Source: Orobanche coerulescens (taxonomy: Eukaryota; Streptophyta; Magnoliopsida; Lamiales; Orobanchaceae). From it: a DNA stretch of 64,000 nt. Position 1 is the stretch's first letter, and every line of letters begins with the position of its first letter. The notes below the pieces were generated by a model, which searched no databases, was not told the origin of the DNA, and saw nothing but the letters and a program-made list of their open reading frames with translations. A program made the translations under genes and the position numbers. Positions 35,521 to 46,924 of the stretch are shown piece after piece. The DNA is taken from contig CM065817.1 in the NCBI GenBank assembly GCA_033398695.1, positions 63,352,001 through 63,416,000 of the forward strand, read 5' to 3'.

Positions 35521-36110
35521 AATCAAAGCCACTCGGGCTGCGTTTAAGACGACAGGAGCTAGCAAGGGTGGAGCTAAGAGCTATCGAGACGGAGCGCCTG
35601 GTTCGGGCCGCAAGCCCCGAATTTACGAGATGAAGAAGACCGATGATCCAGAGGCCCGAATGATCTCGTGTACACTCGATATTCTATCCCACTGTGTACC
35701 CTTTTTGATACCGTGCATCGCATTCATTCATTTCCGAGTCATGTTTGAGTAGACTACGCCTGGGTAGTGCTACTAGTCGTGAGCCTTATGTCATCGCCTA
35801 CCCGATGGTAGACGAATTATCGGTAATCGTGAGATTCGTAATTATCCGATTGGGCCATGGTCGTATGGCCGCCGGACCTAATCGTAGTAGATTTGCCGAG
35901 GGACGACGTCATCTTGGGTATTGATTGGATGGATCGTCATGATGCCACCATTAGTGTCCGTAAGCGTATGATCACTATCATTGCGGGCGATGGGGTTGAA
36001 TGTGTGTTTCGTGGAGGTAATCCTACTGCTCGTAAGGTCATTAATTTGATGAAAGCAAGACGATTACTCGGCCAGGATGTGTTGGTTATTGGTGCTATAT
36101 GACCAAAACC
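35521..36110 (+). pseudogene. Protease region remnant of F
   Basis: Fragments in shifting frames. 35857-36102 resembles the C-terminal half of a Tekay-type protease (pattern Val-Ile-Leu-Gly-Ile-Asp-Trp-Met, at about residues 17-25 of that stretch). The active-site Asp-Ser/Thr-Gly part is not recognisable, suggesting a deletion near 35700-35850. Confidence 0.65.
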
Positions 36111-37368
36111 GAGAAATCATCAAGATTGTTGTCGGATATTCCGGTAGTATGGGAATATGCCGACGCTTTTTCGTGACGAGTTACTCGGCTTGCCTCCACA
36201 GAGATGTGGAATTCACGATTGAGTTGGAGCCCAGACGCCCCCGATATCGAAGGCACCATACCGGATGGCCCCGACCGAAATGCAGAATTAAAGAACCAAC
36301 TTGAGGAGTTGTTCGAGAAAGGTTATATCCGACCGAAAGTGCGCCCCCGTGGGGAGCACCCGCATTTGTCAAGAAGAAGGATGGTTCGTTCCGGTTGTGT
36401 ATTAATTAGGAATTGAACCGGGTGACGATCAAGAATAAGTATCCTTTACCCCGCATTGATGATCTCTTAGATCAACTTCGTGAGCTTCAGTATTTTCCAA
36501 GATCGACTTAAGATCTGGATATCACCAGCCATGGATTCGAGAGTCGGATATCGCGAGGACGGCGTTTTGAACACGCTATGGTCATTATGAGTTCGTAGTT
36601 ATGCCGTTCGGGCTAACTAATGCACCTGCGGTATTCATGGAGTTAATGAATCGGGTTTTCATCGACTTTTTGGATCAGTTTGTTGTTGTCTTCATCGATG
36701 ACATTTTGATTTATTCTCGTAACCAAGAGGAGCACGAGGTTCATCTTCATCAGGTTCTCGACGTGTTGAGACGAGAGCAACTTTATGGAAAGTTTTCCAA
36801 ATGCGAGTTCTGGATGTCCGAAGTGACTTTTCTCGGACATGTAATTTCATCAGACGGAGTTCGTGTCGACCCTCAGAAGACGGAGGCTATCCGAGATTGG
36901 TTACCTCCGAAGAATGTTAAGGAAATCAGAAGTTTTCTCGGATTAGCGGGTTATTATCGGCGGTTTGTGGAAGGATTTTCTAAAATCTCTCAACCCTTGA
37001 CGAACCTTTTGCGAAAGGATAAGAAATACACGTGGTCTGACGCGTGTCAACGGAGTTTTGAGGAACTCAAGAGCCGGTTAATGTCAGCACCTGTACTTCC
37101 CTTGCCGCAGGGGACGGAGGGATTTGTGGTTTATAGTGATGCGTCCGGACAGGGTCTCGGATGTGTGCTAATGAAGAATGGAAAGGTTATTGCCTATGCT
37201 TCACGGCAATTGAGACCTTACAAGGTTAATTATCCGACTCACGATCTGGAGCTAGCAGCCGTGGTGTTCGCTTTGAAAATTTGGCGTCATTATCTTTATG
37301 GCGTTACCTGTTAGATATTCACCGATCATAAGAGTTTAAAGTATATATTCACTCAGAAGGAGTTAAAT
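36111..37368 (+). pseudogene. RT and RNase H of F, broken
   Basis: The N-terminal RT is split over frames (36204-36416 and about 36420-36600, with stops). From 36601 a 237-residue open stretch holds the RT palm with Phe-Ile-Asp-Asp, the RT thumb, and RNase H beginning Tyr-Ser-Asp-Ala-Ser. It ends at TAG 37312-37314, where RNase H would continue (it resumes at 37315-37368 in frame). Confidence 0.85.
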
Positions 37369-39032
37369 ATGCGACACAAGCGGTGGTTAGAACTAATTAT
37401 AGATTATGATATCGAGATCCTTTACCACCTGGGCAAGGCGAACATTGTCGCCGACGCCTTGAGTCGTAAGTCCGTGCAGGAGCAGATGCTTGCTCGTTTA
37501 ACAGTTCAGAAGGAGCTTCAGCAGGAATTCCTTAGACCCGAGATCGAGGTCTGGCTCCAGCGAGTTCAGGGACAGCTTTGTATGTTGGAGATTTCATCGT
37601 CACTTGAGGAGGTAATCAGAGAGAATCAGAGTTCAGACCCTTCATTGTTGCGCATCCGTGAGGATGTGGCTCAGGGGAAAGCCCCTGGATTCGTGGTCCA
37701 CGAGGATGGACTTTTGAGATTTAAGAATCGGTTGTGCGTACCGGCGAATGACGAGTTGAAAAACTTGATTTTGAGAGAAGCTCATGCTACCCCTTATTCT
37801 ATTCATCCGGTCCAAAGAAGATTTACAAGGACTTGAAACAAAATTACAGGTGGAGTAATATGAAGCGAGAAGTCGCAGAATTTGTTTCGAGATGCTTAAC
37901 CTGTCAACAAGTTAAGATTGAACATCAGCGACCGGCGGGTATGCTGAAACCTCTCCCTATTCCGGAGTGGAAGTGGGAAGACATTTCTATGGACTTCATC
38001 ACGAGTTTGCCGACGAGTCGTCGTGGCATGAATACGGTCTGGGTGATTGTGGACCGCTTAACTAAATCAGCTCATTATCTTGAGATCAAGGATACGTGGG
38101 GTCCCGAGATACTGGCTCAGTTGTTCATCAAGGAGATAGTGAGACTGCACGGTACTCCTAAAAGTATCGTTTCCGATCGTGACGGATGATTTGTGTCTCA
38201 TTTTTGGAAATCAGTTCATCGTGCTATGGGAACTCAGCTCAATCTCAGTACCGCCTTTCATCCTCAGTCCGACGGACAATCAGAGAGGACTATTCAGACA
38301 TTAGAGGACATGTTGAGGGCATGCGTCCTCGATTGGAAGGACGATTGGGAAGCCCAACTACCATTGATCGAGTTCACGTATAATAATAGTTGGCATGCTT
38401 CCATTAAGATGACACCTTATGAGGCCTTGTACGGTCGTCGTTGTCGCTCTCCTTTGTGTTGGGATGACTTGTCAGAATCAATCGGCAGCGAGCCCGATAT
38501 GCTTATAGCCGCCCGGGAGAAGGTAGCTTTGATCAAGAGTCGTATGTTGACAGCTCAGAGTCGACAGAAATCGTATGCGGATAATCGTCGTCGACCACTA
38601 GAGTTCGATACGGGTGACCATGTTTTGGTCAAGGTATCCCCGAGTCGAGGTATTTTCCGTTTCGGAAAACGGGGGAAGTTGAGTCCGAGATTCATTGGAC
38701 CGTTTGAAATTTTGGATCGAGTAGGCGAGTTAGCTTATCGATTGGCTTTACCTCCGGCTTTGAGCAGGATTCATAATAGGTTTCACGTCTCTCAGTTGCG
38801 GAAGTATGTTGCCGACCCGAGTCACATACTTCAGTTCGATGAAATCGAGATCGCAGATGATCATTCGTACGAGGAGCGTCCTGTACGAGTGTTAGAGCGG
38901 CGAATCAAACAGTTGAGGAACAAGACGATCCCTTTGGTCAAGATTCAGTGGTCTAGACACGGATTCGAAGAGGCCACTTGGGAAACCGAGGAGAATATGC
39001 GGGAGAGTTATCCCGAGTTGTTTGACCCTTAG
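37369..39032 (+). pseudogene. Integrase and chromodomain of F, broken
   Basis: Three pieces. 37369-37836 is the RNase H end and integrase N-terminus, up to a frameshift that disrupts the HHCC site. 37833-38189 is the start of the integrase core (Met-Asp-Phe, Ser-Asp-Arg-Asp), ended by a TGA at 38187-38189 that is probably a mutated CGA. 38193-39032 is the rest of the core (Gly-Gln-Ser-Glu-Arg), a GPF-type module and a C-terminal Tekay-type chromodomain (Val-Lys-Ile-Gln-Trp then Ala-Thr-Trp-Glu). The proper stop is TAG at 39030-39032. Confidence 0.88.
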
Positions 39033-39054
39033 TTTCGGGGACGAAACTCTTTTT

Positions 39055-39066
39055 AAGGGGGGAGTA
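39055..39066 (+). other. Polypurine tract of F
   Basis: AAGGGGGGAGTA directly before the 3' LTR; the TTTCGGGGACGAAA motif lies about 8 bp upstream of it. Primer for plus-strand DNA synthesis in Ty3/gypsy elements. Confidence 0.85.
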
Positions 39067-41604
39067 TGTAATACCCGGTTGTAATTCATTCATTTTCATT
39101 CAGTAATTATCACCAGAATTGTCACTCAGTAATTCTCACTCATTAATAATCACTCATCATTCATGAATCACTCATTTGCGTTCAATGTTGGCATGTTGTA
39201 ATCGTATATCAGTTACCGATCGTCATTTTATCTCCGTTTTTTAGATCGAGATGGGAGTATTATCATTTTCATTGTGATTGATAGCCTTGTACAGGGAGTA
39301 TCATCTTTGGCTCGTGTTAGACTTGTTCACTTCCACATTCGTATGGTATGTCGGATCATTCATCAGTCGTAACGAGGAATCGGAGTTATCGGATTAATCC
39401 ACCTTGGCCAGCATTGAGTTACGGCCGTAAGGTTCTGGGATACGGCCGTAAGTTCAGCGGGTACGACCGTAAGGCTGGCCGGTTACGGCCGTAAGTGGTC
39501 CAGCAGGCTGTCCAGGCATTTTGGCCGAAGGTGAGTTACGGCCGTAAGGTGGGTTGGATACGGCCGTAAGTGGTGTTCGTAAATTTCGGGTGTTATCGAC
39601 CAAGGGTGACTTACGGCCGTAAGGGTTGCGGCATACGGCCGTAAGTCGAGGCAGGTACGGCCGTAAGGGTTGGCCGGATACGGCCGTACGCTGCAGGCAG
39701 GATCTCTGGCCATTTTTGAGGAAGGCGGGTTACGCCCGTAACTCAGGAGCGGTTACGGCCGTAAGTCTGTCGGCAGGCTTTCGGACGAAGCCGAGTTACG
39801 GCCGTACGAGTTGGCCGGTTACGGCCGTAAGGCCGTTGACTTGGAATGTTACGGCCGTAAGAGGGCCGAGTTACGGCCGTAACTTCCGGCAGTATTTAAG
39901 GACTTGGCCGGGTCATTTTTCCTCACTTCTTCATTTTTCCATCTTCATCCGAGAGAGAGGGTTGAGGGAGAGATTTTGCAATCATCAATCACTTGAGTGT
40001 GTAATTTTCATCATCTTCATTCATTTGGGAAGCTTGGATACTCGTTTAAACTCGTGTTCTTCGGATCGAAGTGATTGGATCTTCAAGAGGTAATTTCTTC
40101 AACACCTTGGATTTCGATTCTATGTTGAGATATGATGTTTTGGACATTATAATCATGTTATATGAAGGGATATGTATATGATTATGAGTTTTTATAAGGA
40201 TTCATTGGATTATTGAAGGATTATTCAAGAACACTTTGATTATCGAGTTGAAATTGTGGGTTTTCGATTAATTGTCGTTATAATCACGTTTTCGGATACT
40301 CATTTTGGATTATTGATCATTCGGAAGATGTTTGTTGGTTTGAAACACTTCTTGGGGGAATTGATAGTGGCTTATTGAGATTTGATTGTAACAACCGGAG
40401 TTTGGCCACAACGTATTCGATATAATGCCCCCAATGAACTTAGTTTAATCGTATCGACGTTTTGAGTTCGTTATATTCGTGTTTGATTCGTATATTGAAC
40501 GAGTTGTTGGATATTGTATAATTCAAGGTTGTTCGAGCGACCGATATCTCAATTAGGACGTTGTTCGTGGAAGGATAATTGTCACCGGTATTGTGTAAGT
40601 TGATTCTTACTCAGTTATAAGGATATTTATTTCCTTTTGTTGTTGTTCATTCATAATCGTAACTCATTCATCATTGTGTTAACCGTATTAAAACTTGTCA
40701 TTGTCAATTAATCACTTCAGTCACAAGGAACGACGGTTCCAATCATTTTGTTGAGCTATCATTCATTTCACTATCATTTTATCTCGGTGAGTCATTATTC
40801 GTTTCCGATGTCACTTTTGTTATATCGTGGCATTCCGGGTCATACTGGCGTGCCGGTTGGTATGTGTTGGATTTTCATGTCGGGCACATTTATGTCGTGT
40901 GTTGGTTGTTGGCCTCACATTGATGCACACACGAGTCGATTGCTTCGTGAGATCGATTAGGTACAAGACCACGCGGGTATTCGATCGATACTCGTTGGTG
41001 GCTTGTGCACGGACACATTTCCATCCCGGCGTAGTGTGGCGCCACCCTTTGAGCCGCATCGTTAGTTGATTCATACAAGATGTTTGATTGCGTATGTTTT
41101 CAACAAGATTGGGTTATAATCTAACCGCTTCATTTTAATCGAACTTGTGGTTTATACTACATATTTATATGATTGTGTTTATTCAACTCGAGAATTTTTG
41201 TTCTCAGATAATCGACTCGCTTGGGGATATTTGTTTCTCGTGTCATGGCAAGGCAAAGGCACAGGAGAGCACGTTGACGGCGAGGAGTCCCAATGATACT
41301 AGAACGGGGCCCCACTGCTCGATCATTTATTCAGTCATTTATGTTTCCTTTATTTATTCCGCTGCAGACATTCCGTTTGAATACTCATTTCATTCAGTGT
41401 TGTGTATTTTATCGTCACATAAAATACACATGTATTCTATTTTATCCTGGGTGTGTTGTATGAAACTCCTAATCGGAGTAATTGATGTTGTGATGTGGTT
41501 CGGTACTACATTTACCCTGTGTAATTCATCCGTTTTCATTCGCCTGGTGGGTCCCAGTTGGGGGTCCACGGCACTGTAATATCCGCCTAGTTTGGGGTGT
41601 TACA
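39067..41604 (+). repeat. 3' LTR of F (2538 bp)
   Basis: Matches the 5' LTR with scattered differences. Its TTACGGCCGTAA cluster (39419-39882) lacks about 115 bp present in the 5' copy. A clearer TATA-like TATTTAAG follows the cluster near 39893. Confidence 0.92.
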
Positions 41605-41609
41605 GTTAC

Positions 41610-42002
41610 TGTCTTCATCCTTTCCAGGAATTCCATGCCTAGCACCATCCGATAATCATCCATTCGGACCACTGTCAAGTCAAGCTTGCCTTGCCAATCC
41701 GCCAGTTGGACCGGGACTTGCTTAGCCACGCCAATTATGGGTCTTGATGGTGTGTTCACTGTTTTCATCCATCCCATTTCCTTAGTAACTCTTACACCCA
41801 ATCGGACTGCCTCGTCCTCAGCTAAGAAGTTGTGAGTGGCTCCCGTGTCTATTAAGGCCTTTGTGACTCCCTTATTTATCTTTGCCTCAACATACATGAG
41901 ACCATTTCTGACCTTTTCCGCCTTGGGCACCATCACGGTTTCTTCCTTCGCCTTCATTGCATTGAGGAGTTGCATCGACCCCATCCGCATTTCTTCGGCC
42001 CG
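41610..42002 (-). CDS. Aspartic protease part of C polyprotein
   Basis: Continues in the gag frame after the TAA at 42003-42005; the first ATG is at 41990. The active site Leu-Ile-Asp-Thr-Gly-Ala-Thr-His lies at about residues 45-52 after that ATG, followed by the Leu-Gly-Met-Glu-Phe-Leu motif near residue 118. The frame then runs into the LTR of F and would rejoin the pol at 31195. The protease would cleave the polyprotein inside the particle. Confidence 0.82.
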
Positions 42003-43067
42003 TTACTCCTGTTGGCTTATTATGGCGTTAAGTGCTTTCTTCTTCGGGCACTCCTGGACGAAGTGTGGACCCCCGCATAAGAAGCACTCTCTCTTCTTGA
42101 CTTCATGGGTCTTTTCTTTCCCTTTGAAGGTTGGCTTGTATCCCGTCTTGTGAGGCCTGTCTCCGCCACCTTTTTCCTTGCCTCCCTTCTTGTCCTTTCG
42201 CTGCGCGAAGTCCTTTCGGAACTCCACAATTTCCTCGGCCGCAGCAATTGCTTCTGATAGGTCTTGGACCTTCTGCCTTCTCAGCTCAAGGGCTGCCCAG
42301 GACTGCAACCCGTCCAAGAAATAGAATAATCGATCTTTGTCCGACATTTCGGGAAGTTCCAACATGAGTGAGGAGAACTCATTAACATAATCCTTCACAC
42401 TCCCCGATTGTTTTAGGCCACGCAGCTTCTTCATGGCCAGGCTCTCGGCATTCTCCGGATAGAATTGCTTCTTCAAGTCCGCCTTGAATTCTTCCCAAGT
42501 ATCTATCTGACATGTCCCTCGTGCAATGTCTTGATGGCGCCGTCTCCACCATAAGGCAGCGTCATCACTTAGGTACAAGATCGCCGACTTGATCTTGTCC
42601 TTGTCATCCCTTATACGTACTGCATCCATATAGGTTTCGAGAGACCAAAAGAAATTATCAAGTTCTTTGGCATTACGCTTACCCGAGTACTTTGGAGGTT
42701 CTGGTGCCCGAATGCGCGGCGTCTCCCTTGCCATGGTGCCACCTGCCACGGCTGCCTTGCACAATGCACAATCCTCCACGGTCTTTTCCAACCGTGCGGT
42801 CAGTTCTTCCCGCAATTTGGCTACCTCGCCAAGAAGTGTGGACTTCAACTCGTTAAGAGCAAGCAACACCTTGTCCTCAATATTGCTGGCATTTTCTTCG
42901 AGGACATCCATCCGTTCGATGGTTTCACCAACAGCCACCTCGATCTTAGTCATCCTTGCTTCCATCGAGGATGCAAGATCCCGGGACTTGTCCCTACCAC
43001 CTTTCTTGGTCTTGCGACCATCATCGCCAGCATTGTTCCCTTCGACCATGCTGCTGTTTCCGCTCAT
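42003..43067 (-). CDS. gag: gag of C (354 aa)
   Basis: Starts at ATG 43067, 24 bp after the primer-binding site. Residues about 30-110 are a charged helical, probably coiled-coil N-terminus. The capsid domain is at about 125-275 (Ala-Leu-Trp-Trp-Arg-Arg-Arg; Gln-Phe-Tyr-Pro-Glu-Asn). A single knuckle near residues 327-339 has the form CX2CX3HX4C, one residue shorter than the usual CCHC and known from Galadriel-type elements. It ends with TAA, in the same frame as the protease that follows. The stop may be a mutated CAA; programmed readthrough is less likely. The capsid is clearly related to that of E and E2. Confidence 0.87.
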   Translation of the reverse strand: MSGNSSMVEGNNAGDDGRKTKKGGRDKSRDLASSMEARMTKIEVAVGETIERMDVLEENASNIEDKVLLALNELKSTLLGEVAKLREELTARLEKTVEDCALCKAAVAGGTMARETPRIRAPEPPKYSGKRNAKELDNFFWSLETYMDAVRIRDDKDKIKSAILYLSDDAALWWRRRHQDIARGTCQIDTWEEFKADLKKQFYPENAESLAMKKLRGLKQSGSVKDYVNEFSSLMLELPEMSDKDRLFYFLDGLQSWAALELRRQKVQDLSEAIAAAEEIVEFRKDFAQRKDKKGGKEKGGGDRPHKTGYKPTFKGKEKTHEVKKRECFLCGGPHFVQECPKKKALNAIISQQE

Positions 43068-43090
43068 TCTCTCACTTTACCAACAAACCG

Positions 43091-43103
43091 GGCTCTGATA
43101 CCA
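43091..43103 (-). other. Primer-binding site of C
   Basis: TGGTATCAGAGCC on the minus strand, a perfect initiator-methionine tRNA complement, two bases from the 5' LTR. Confidence 0.9.
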
Positions 43104-43105
43104 TG

Positions 43106-43534
43106 TGTCACGGGCAAACTTCAGTCCGTCGAGTTATGCCGTGCGCCCCTTAGCAACTCAGTCCTTCGGCCACTAAGGCAGGCTTTCCCAACCCTTGCCG
43201 ATTAAGTGCGGAAGATTGAAGTATTTTAGAGAGAGAAAGTTGGAGAGAGAAACTGCTCTTTAGAAAGGAACTTTTATTGCTCAACTTTTGGATGATGTAC
43301 AAATGAGGGGCTTGGAGCTCCTTATAAAGGTCTCCATCTACATCTTCTAGAATGTACAATAATCTACAAGTATCTAGAACATACAAGAGATTACAAGACC
43401 ATCTATATCCTTCTAATCCTTTCTATGATCATTCCGGAGGGCTTCCGGAATGTTACAACATCTATCAAGTAAACACTAGAATTCTGGAGAAGAATCTCGA
43501 CCCTTCTAGAAGCTTCCAAAGCCAAAGTGTGACA
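43106..43534 (-). repeat. 5' LTR of C
   Basis: 429 bp, near-identical to 27706-28134, with a TATA box on the minus strand near 43321-43330 (CTTTATAAGG) and the heat-shock-like trimer at 43504-43516. The high similarity of the pair indicates a fairly recent insertion of C, yet older than F. Confidence 0.92.
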
Positions 43535-43538
43535 ATAA

Positions 43539-44499
43539 CCTCACCTCGTTTGCTGAAATCTTGAAATATCTTCCTTTGAATTTGGCTCGGTTGTCCTTCT
43601 TGGATCCCGGATACGCTTCTCCTAGCACTTGAAATTACTTTTTCATATTTTCGGTCATAAATTCTTGATGTAAAATCTGAAATCTCTTTGAGGACTTTTA
43701 TCAAACATCTTTGAAAAACTGTCAGGTTTGAGTTGTCTATTTGATCGCGATTTATGAGGCGTTTTTAATTTTTGTAATAGAAATATGTTACGGGCGTTTT
43801 AAAGTAGAGGTTCATAGGTTCAAAATGATATATTATATGTACAAAACTACGTCCGGTAACATGTATAAATAGGGGCTCAAATTCGGTTGAAAATCAACCT
43901 TACCCGGACAGCTGGAAGCATTATCCGGACAGCTGAGAGCCTTATCCGGACAGCTGGCCGAGAAGCTTCTGTCGGTCGTGACCGACCTTATCCGGCCACC
44001 GCCGAGAAGCTTCGTTGGCCGCGACCGACCTTATCCGACACGTGACAGAAGCTTCGTTTGCCGCGACCGACCTTATCCTGACACCGGATGCCTTTATCCG
44101 GATAGTGGTCGAGAAGCTTCGCGGCCTTGACCGGCATCTGTGCAGGGCATGTCCGCGTGACCGCAAATGTCGGCCAACTTGGCTCACCGGTTCGACCCCT
44201 TCCCGATGTCCAAATTCGATTTTCCGATCTGCTTGACTCGTTGAGTTAAATCTTCGATATGCTTGGAACGGATTTTCGATAATATTAAAATAATAATTTA
44301 ATATTATTTTTGCAATATAAGTGTTCTGTAATGAAATTTTATCGTATCAAAATCGCTCAACTTTTCGAAATCACTTTCATAAATTCTAAAAATGATCCTT
44401 ATAATTCATTTTGAAATCTTTTCCTTTTAAGTCCTTCATTTTATGCTAGGAACGTATCGGTCCAAGTATCAGACAACCTATAAATATTAAAATCAAAAT
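43539..44499 (-). repeat. Family A LTR A4, right part
   Basis: Resumes A4 after element C. From about 43930 it carries many 1-4 bp changes relative to the other copies, mostly at CAG, CTG and CCGG sites. Its last ~55 bp, including GGGGCGTTACA, are missing. Confidence 0.85.
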
Positions 44500-45202
44500 C
44501 CTCCCCCCTTTAAAAAATTTCGTCCTCGAAATTGAGCTTCGTAAAGAACTTTGAAAATCTATATAAAACCTTGTATGAGTATTTTCATCAATAACTTTAA
44601 AAATATCGTGCCAGCAAAAACATCACTTTGAAACCTTTCTTTGAAATCATATTTTGTTCCTTTAGGATAACATTTAAACTTTCACATATCTTTTGCCGAC
44701 ACAATCATTCTATACTCATACCGAAATTTTAAGTCTTCATAAAAGAGTGAATGCTTGAAAACATTACCTCGGAGTCGACGTTGGGCGCAATGATGAACCA
44801 CATATTCTCTCGAAAATATAATCATGCCGTAATTATTCGTTATACTTTTAAAAATAAGAAAGTTTTGAAATATCTTGTTTTGTATAAGTAAATCTTTTTT
44901 AACCTCCTTAATCGTATAGTCCCATACCTATACAAGTCTTGGAATACCTCTCGTTCGTGAGAATTCGGTTCACCATGTCCCCTCCGCCTAGAAGCCTTGT
45001 CAGAGCCTCTCATTGTCCGTGCCCTTTTTCTTATTGCACCGCGATCACTCCCTTTCTCGGAGCCGCTCATTGTCCGTGCCCTTTTCTATTGCACCGCGAT
45101 CACTCCCCGCCTCGTCGGCCCCGGTGTCACATGTTCACCACTTCCGCTTGGTTCATCCCCAAATATCACCGTATCGAGAGAGGACTTGCTCCGATACCAT
45201 TC
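44500..45202 (-). mobile_element. Family A internal region 4 (703 bp)
   Basis: Polypurine tract and TTTCGAGGACGAAA at the left, primer-binding site at 45188-45199 at the right, coding-free between. It is about 17 bp shorter than its sisters through many small deletions (for example GGCAGCAGCG becoming GGCGCAATG near 44784). Confidence 0.83.
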
Positions 45203-45702
45203 TCGTAACGCCCGGATTTCTTAATTAAAAAGAACGTTACACGGCTCAAATTTTTCCTTAAAATTTTTATATAAATTCGGAGTATTTGCGGAGGTATTTT
45301 AGTCAAGAATCTTCAATAAAACTCGTTTATTCAAACATCAGTACAGTTTTACAAAAACATGGGAAATCACATATTCGGACATAGTCCGTTGAAATTATAT
45401 TCGTTGAAGAACATCAAGTGTTTCGTAAAAATAATAACAATTACGGCGACAACATCTTTTATTCTTTAGAATTTCATCATGTTGGGAGTATGTATTCATC
45501 TTCTGCTTGTCCCGTTCATCGATTCCTTAGCCTGAAAAACATAAACGACGAGGTGTGAGTATGCGAGCATACTCAGTGAGGTTAAACCCTTACAAATCGT
45601 CAAAATCATGTCGTGTAACGCACATAAAACATTCTTATCTGTGTGAGACTCGTCTCCGATTTCTTTCATTATTTCGACCCCTCGCGGGTCGTCATGTTAC
45701 AC
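45203..45702 (-). repeat. Family A LTR A5, left part
   Basis: Begins (T)CGTAACGCCC and is interrupted by solo LTR D at the duplicated target TACAC (45698-45702). Resumes at 61618. Confidence 0.85.
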
Positions 45703-46706
45703 TGTAACACCCCGAGATATTCGGAATAATTACAGCGCCGTAAACCCTTTAAGTAAGGATTTACAAGGCTAATTTAAAAGAAGTGTAAATATAAGACATC
45801 AATACTGCGGAAATTCAAGTTTTCAAAACCATGCAACTGGTTCAACAAGTAATTAATACAACCATATCGAAATGATATTAATAAGACACGCGTACTCGAG
45901 TACTGAAATCAAACAAATCACCAACAACAAACAAACATCACTGAACCCCTTCGTCATCACGCTTGCATCGTCGCTTTCCCTGCTCCTCGGCTACCTGAAC
46001 ATCAAAACAAATGTCCACCCCCGAAGGGGTTAGCAAAACGATTCTAGTACAAGTATCATTTAAACGAATCAAATATGCATCAACAATACATAACAAGATA
46101 CACCACACGGACTTCCGCTACCGGAATCCGATAATGCGAATCCACAAGATTCCATTAACACAGCAAGGGTATTCCAATGATCCAGCGCCCTCAGCATAGA
46201 TCCCAAGATGATCCCGTCGGACCAACATGAGGTGGAAATAACCCGTCCAATGATCCAGCGCCCTCGACCTAGATCCCAAGATGATCCCGTCGGACCAACA
46301 CGAGGTGGACATCCGATCCAGCGCCCTCAGCATAGATCGTACAACGTACACAAATACAACTCATGCATACACATATGCCAAATCATTATGTTCATCAACA
46401 TGAACATACAAATACTAGATAACGAATATCATGACAATTCAACAAATTAATTTCCATGTTCAACAACATGAATAAACCACAAACATGCTCAAAATATCAA
46501 TTTTAACACATTACGATACTTGCCTCGAAGATGGCAAGAACGAAACACTTCAATGATCTCAACACACTCAAGGCCGCTCCTTCGATCAACGTAGCAAGCT
46601 CGAACCTTAACAAAAGAAATGATATACAAATCATCTCAAGTCGAACGATCGCCTAACAATTTGGTCTACGGCCCAAAAGCTCAAAATATGCAGTCTGCCT
46701 GAACCA

Positions 46707-46924
46707 CTTAGCGTACACTACGTACTCTACGTAGCGTGCGCTAAGCCTGCCTGTTAGCGTACGCTATCGTCTAAGCCTAGCGTACGCTAGCCATAGGGTG
46801 AGAATTCTCTCTGATCAGTCGACTGACTCCGCTGATATCAAAACGTACGTTACGTACTAAACATAGCGTGCGTTAACTTATCCCCGATAGCGCACGTTAA
46901 CTAACGTATGTTAGCGTGCGCTAA
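46707..46924. repeat. TAGCGTACGCTA palindrome cluster in D, transcribed side
   Basis: About ten TAGCGTACGCTA, TAGCGTGCGCTAA or AACGTACGTTA dyads in 218 bp. This cluster lies downstream of the TATA box; a second one lies upstream, so D has dyads on both sides. Confidence 0.88.

Larger units (their letters stand above)
31196..41604 (+). mobile_element. Element F: degenerate Tekay/Del-like chromovirus inside C
   Basis: LTRs 31196-33849 and 39067-41604 flank a 5.2 kb internal region. The 5-bp TSD GTTAC (31191-31195, 41605-41609) lies within the protease-RT linker of C. Plus-oriented: primer-binding site, gag, protease, RT, RNase H, integrase, chromodomain, polypurine tract. Coding parts have several nonsense codons and frameshifts, so F is dead. 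Lineage rests on the C-terminal chromodomain, the large LTR and the TTTCGGGGACGAAA motif after the stop codon. Confidence 0.92.
27706..43534 (-). mobile_element. Element C: Galadriel-like chromovirus, split by F
   Basis: LTRs of 429 bp at 27706-28134 and 43106-43534 (TGTCACGGGC to AAGTGTGACA), flanked by the 4-bp repeat ATAA (27702-27705, 43535-43538). Minus-oriented: primer-binding site 43091-43103, gag, protease, RT, RNase H, integrase, chromodomain, polypurine tract. Removing F leaves about 5.4 kb, normal for a compact chromovirus. Gag and pol share one frame, interrupted by single TAA codons at 42003-42005 and 31148-31150. The gag knuckle of form CX2CX3HX4C and the chromodomain suggest Galadriel; the lineage is inference. 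Confidence 0.9.

Noticed and set aside
42003..42005. Programmed readthrough of the gag stop in C
   Set aside because: Gag and protease are in the same frame, but a second unexplained TAA occurs downstream and CAA-to-TAA decay is simpler. Not excluded.
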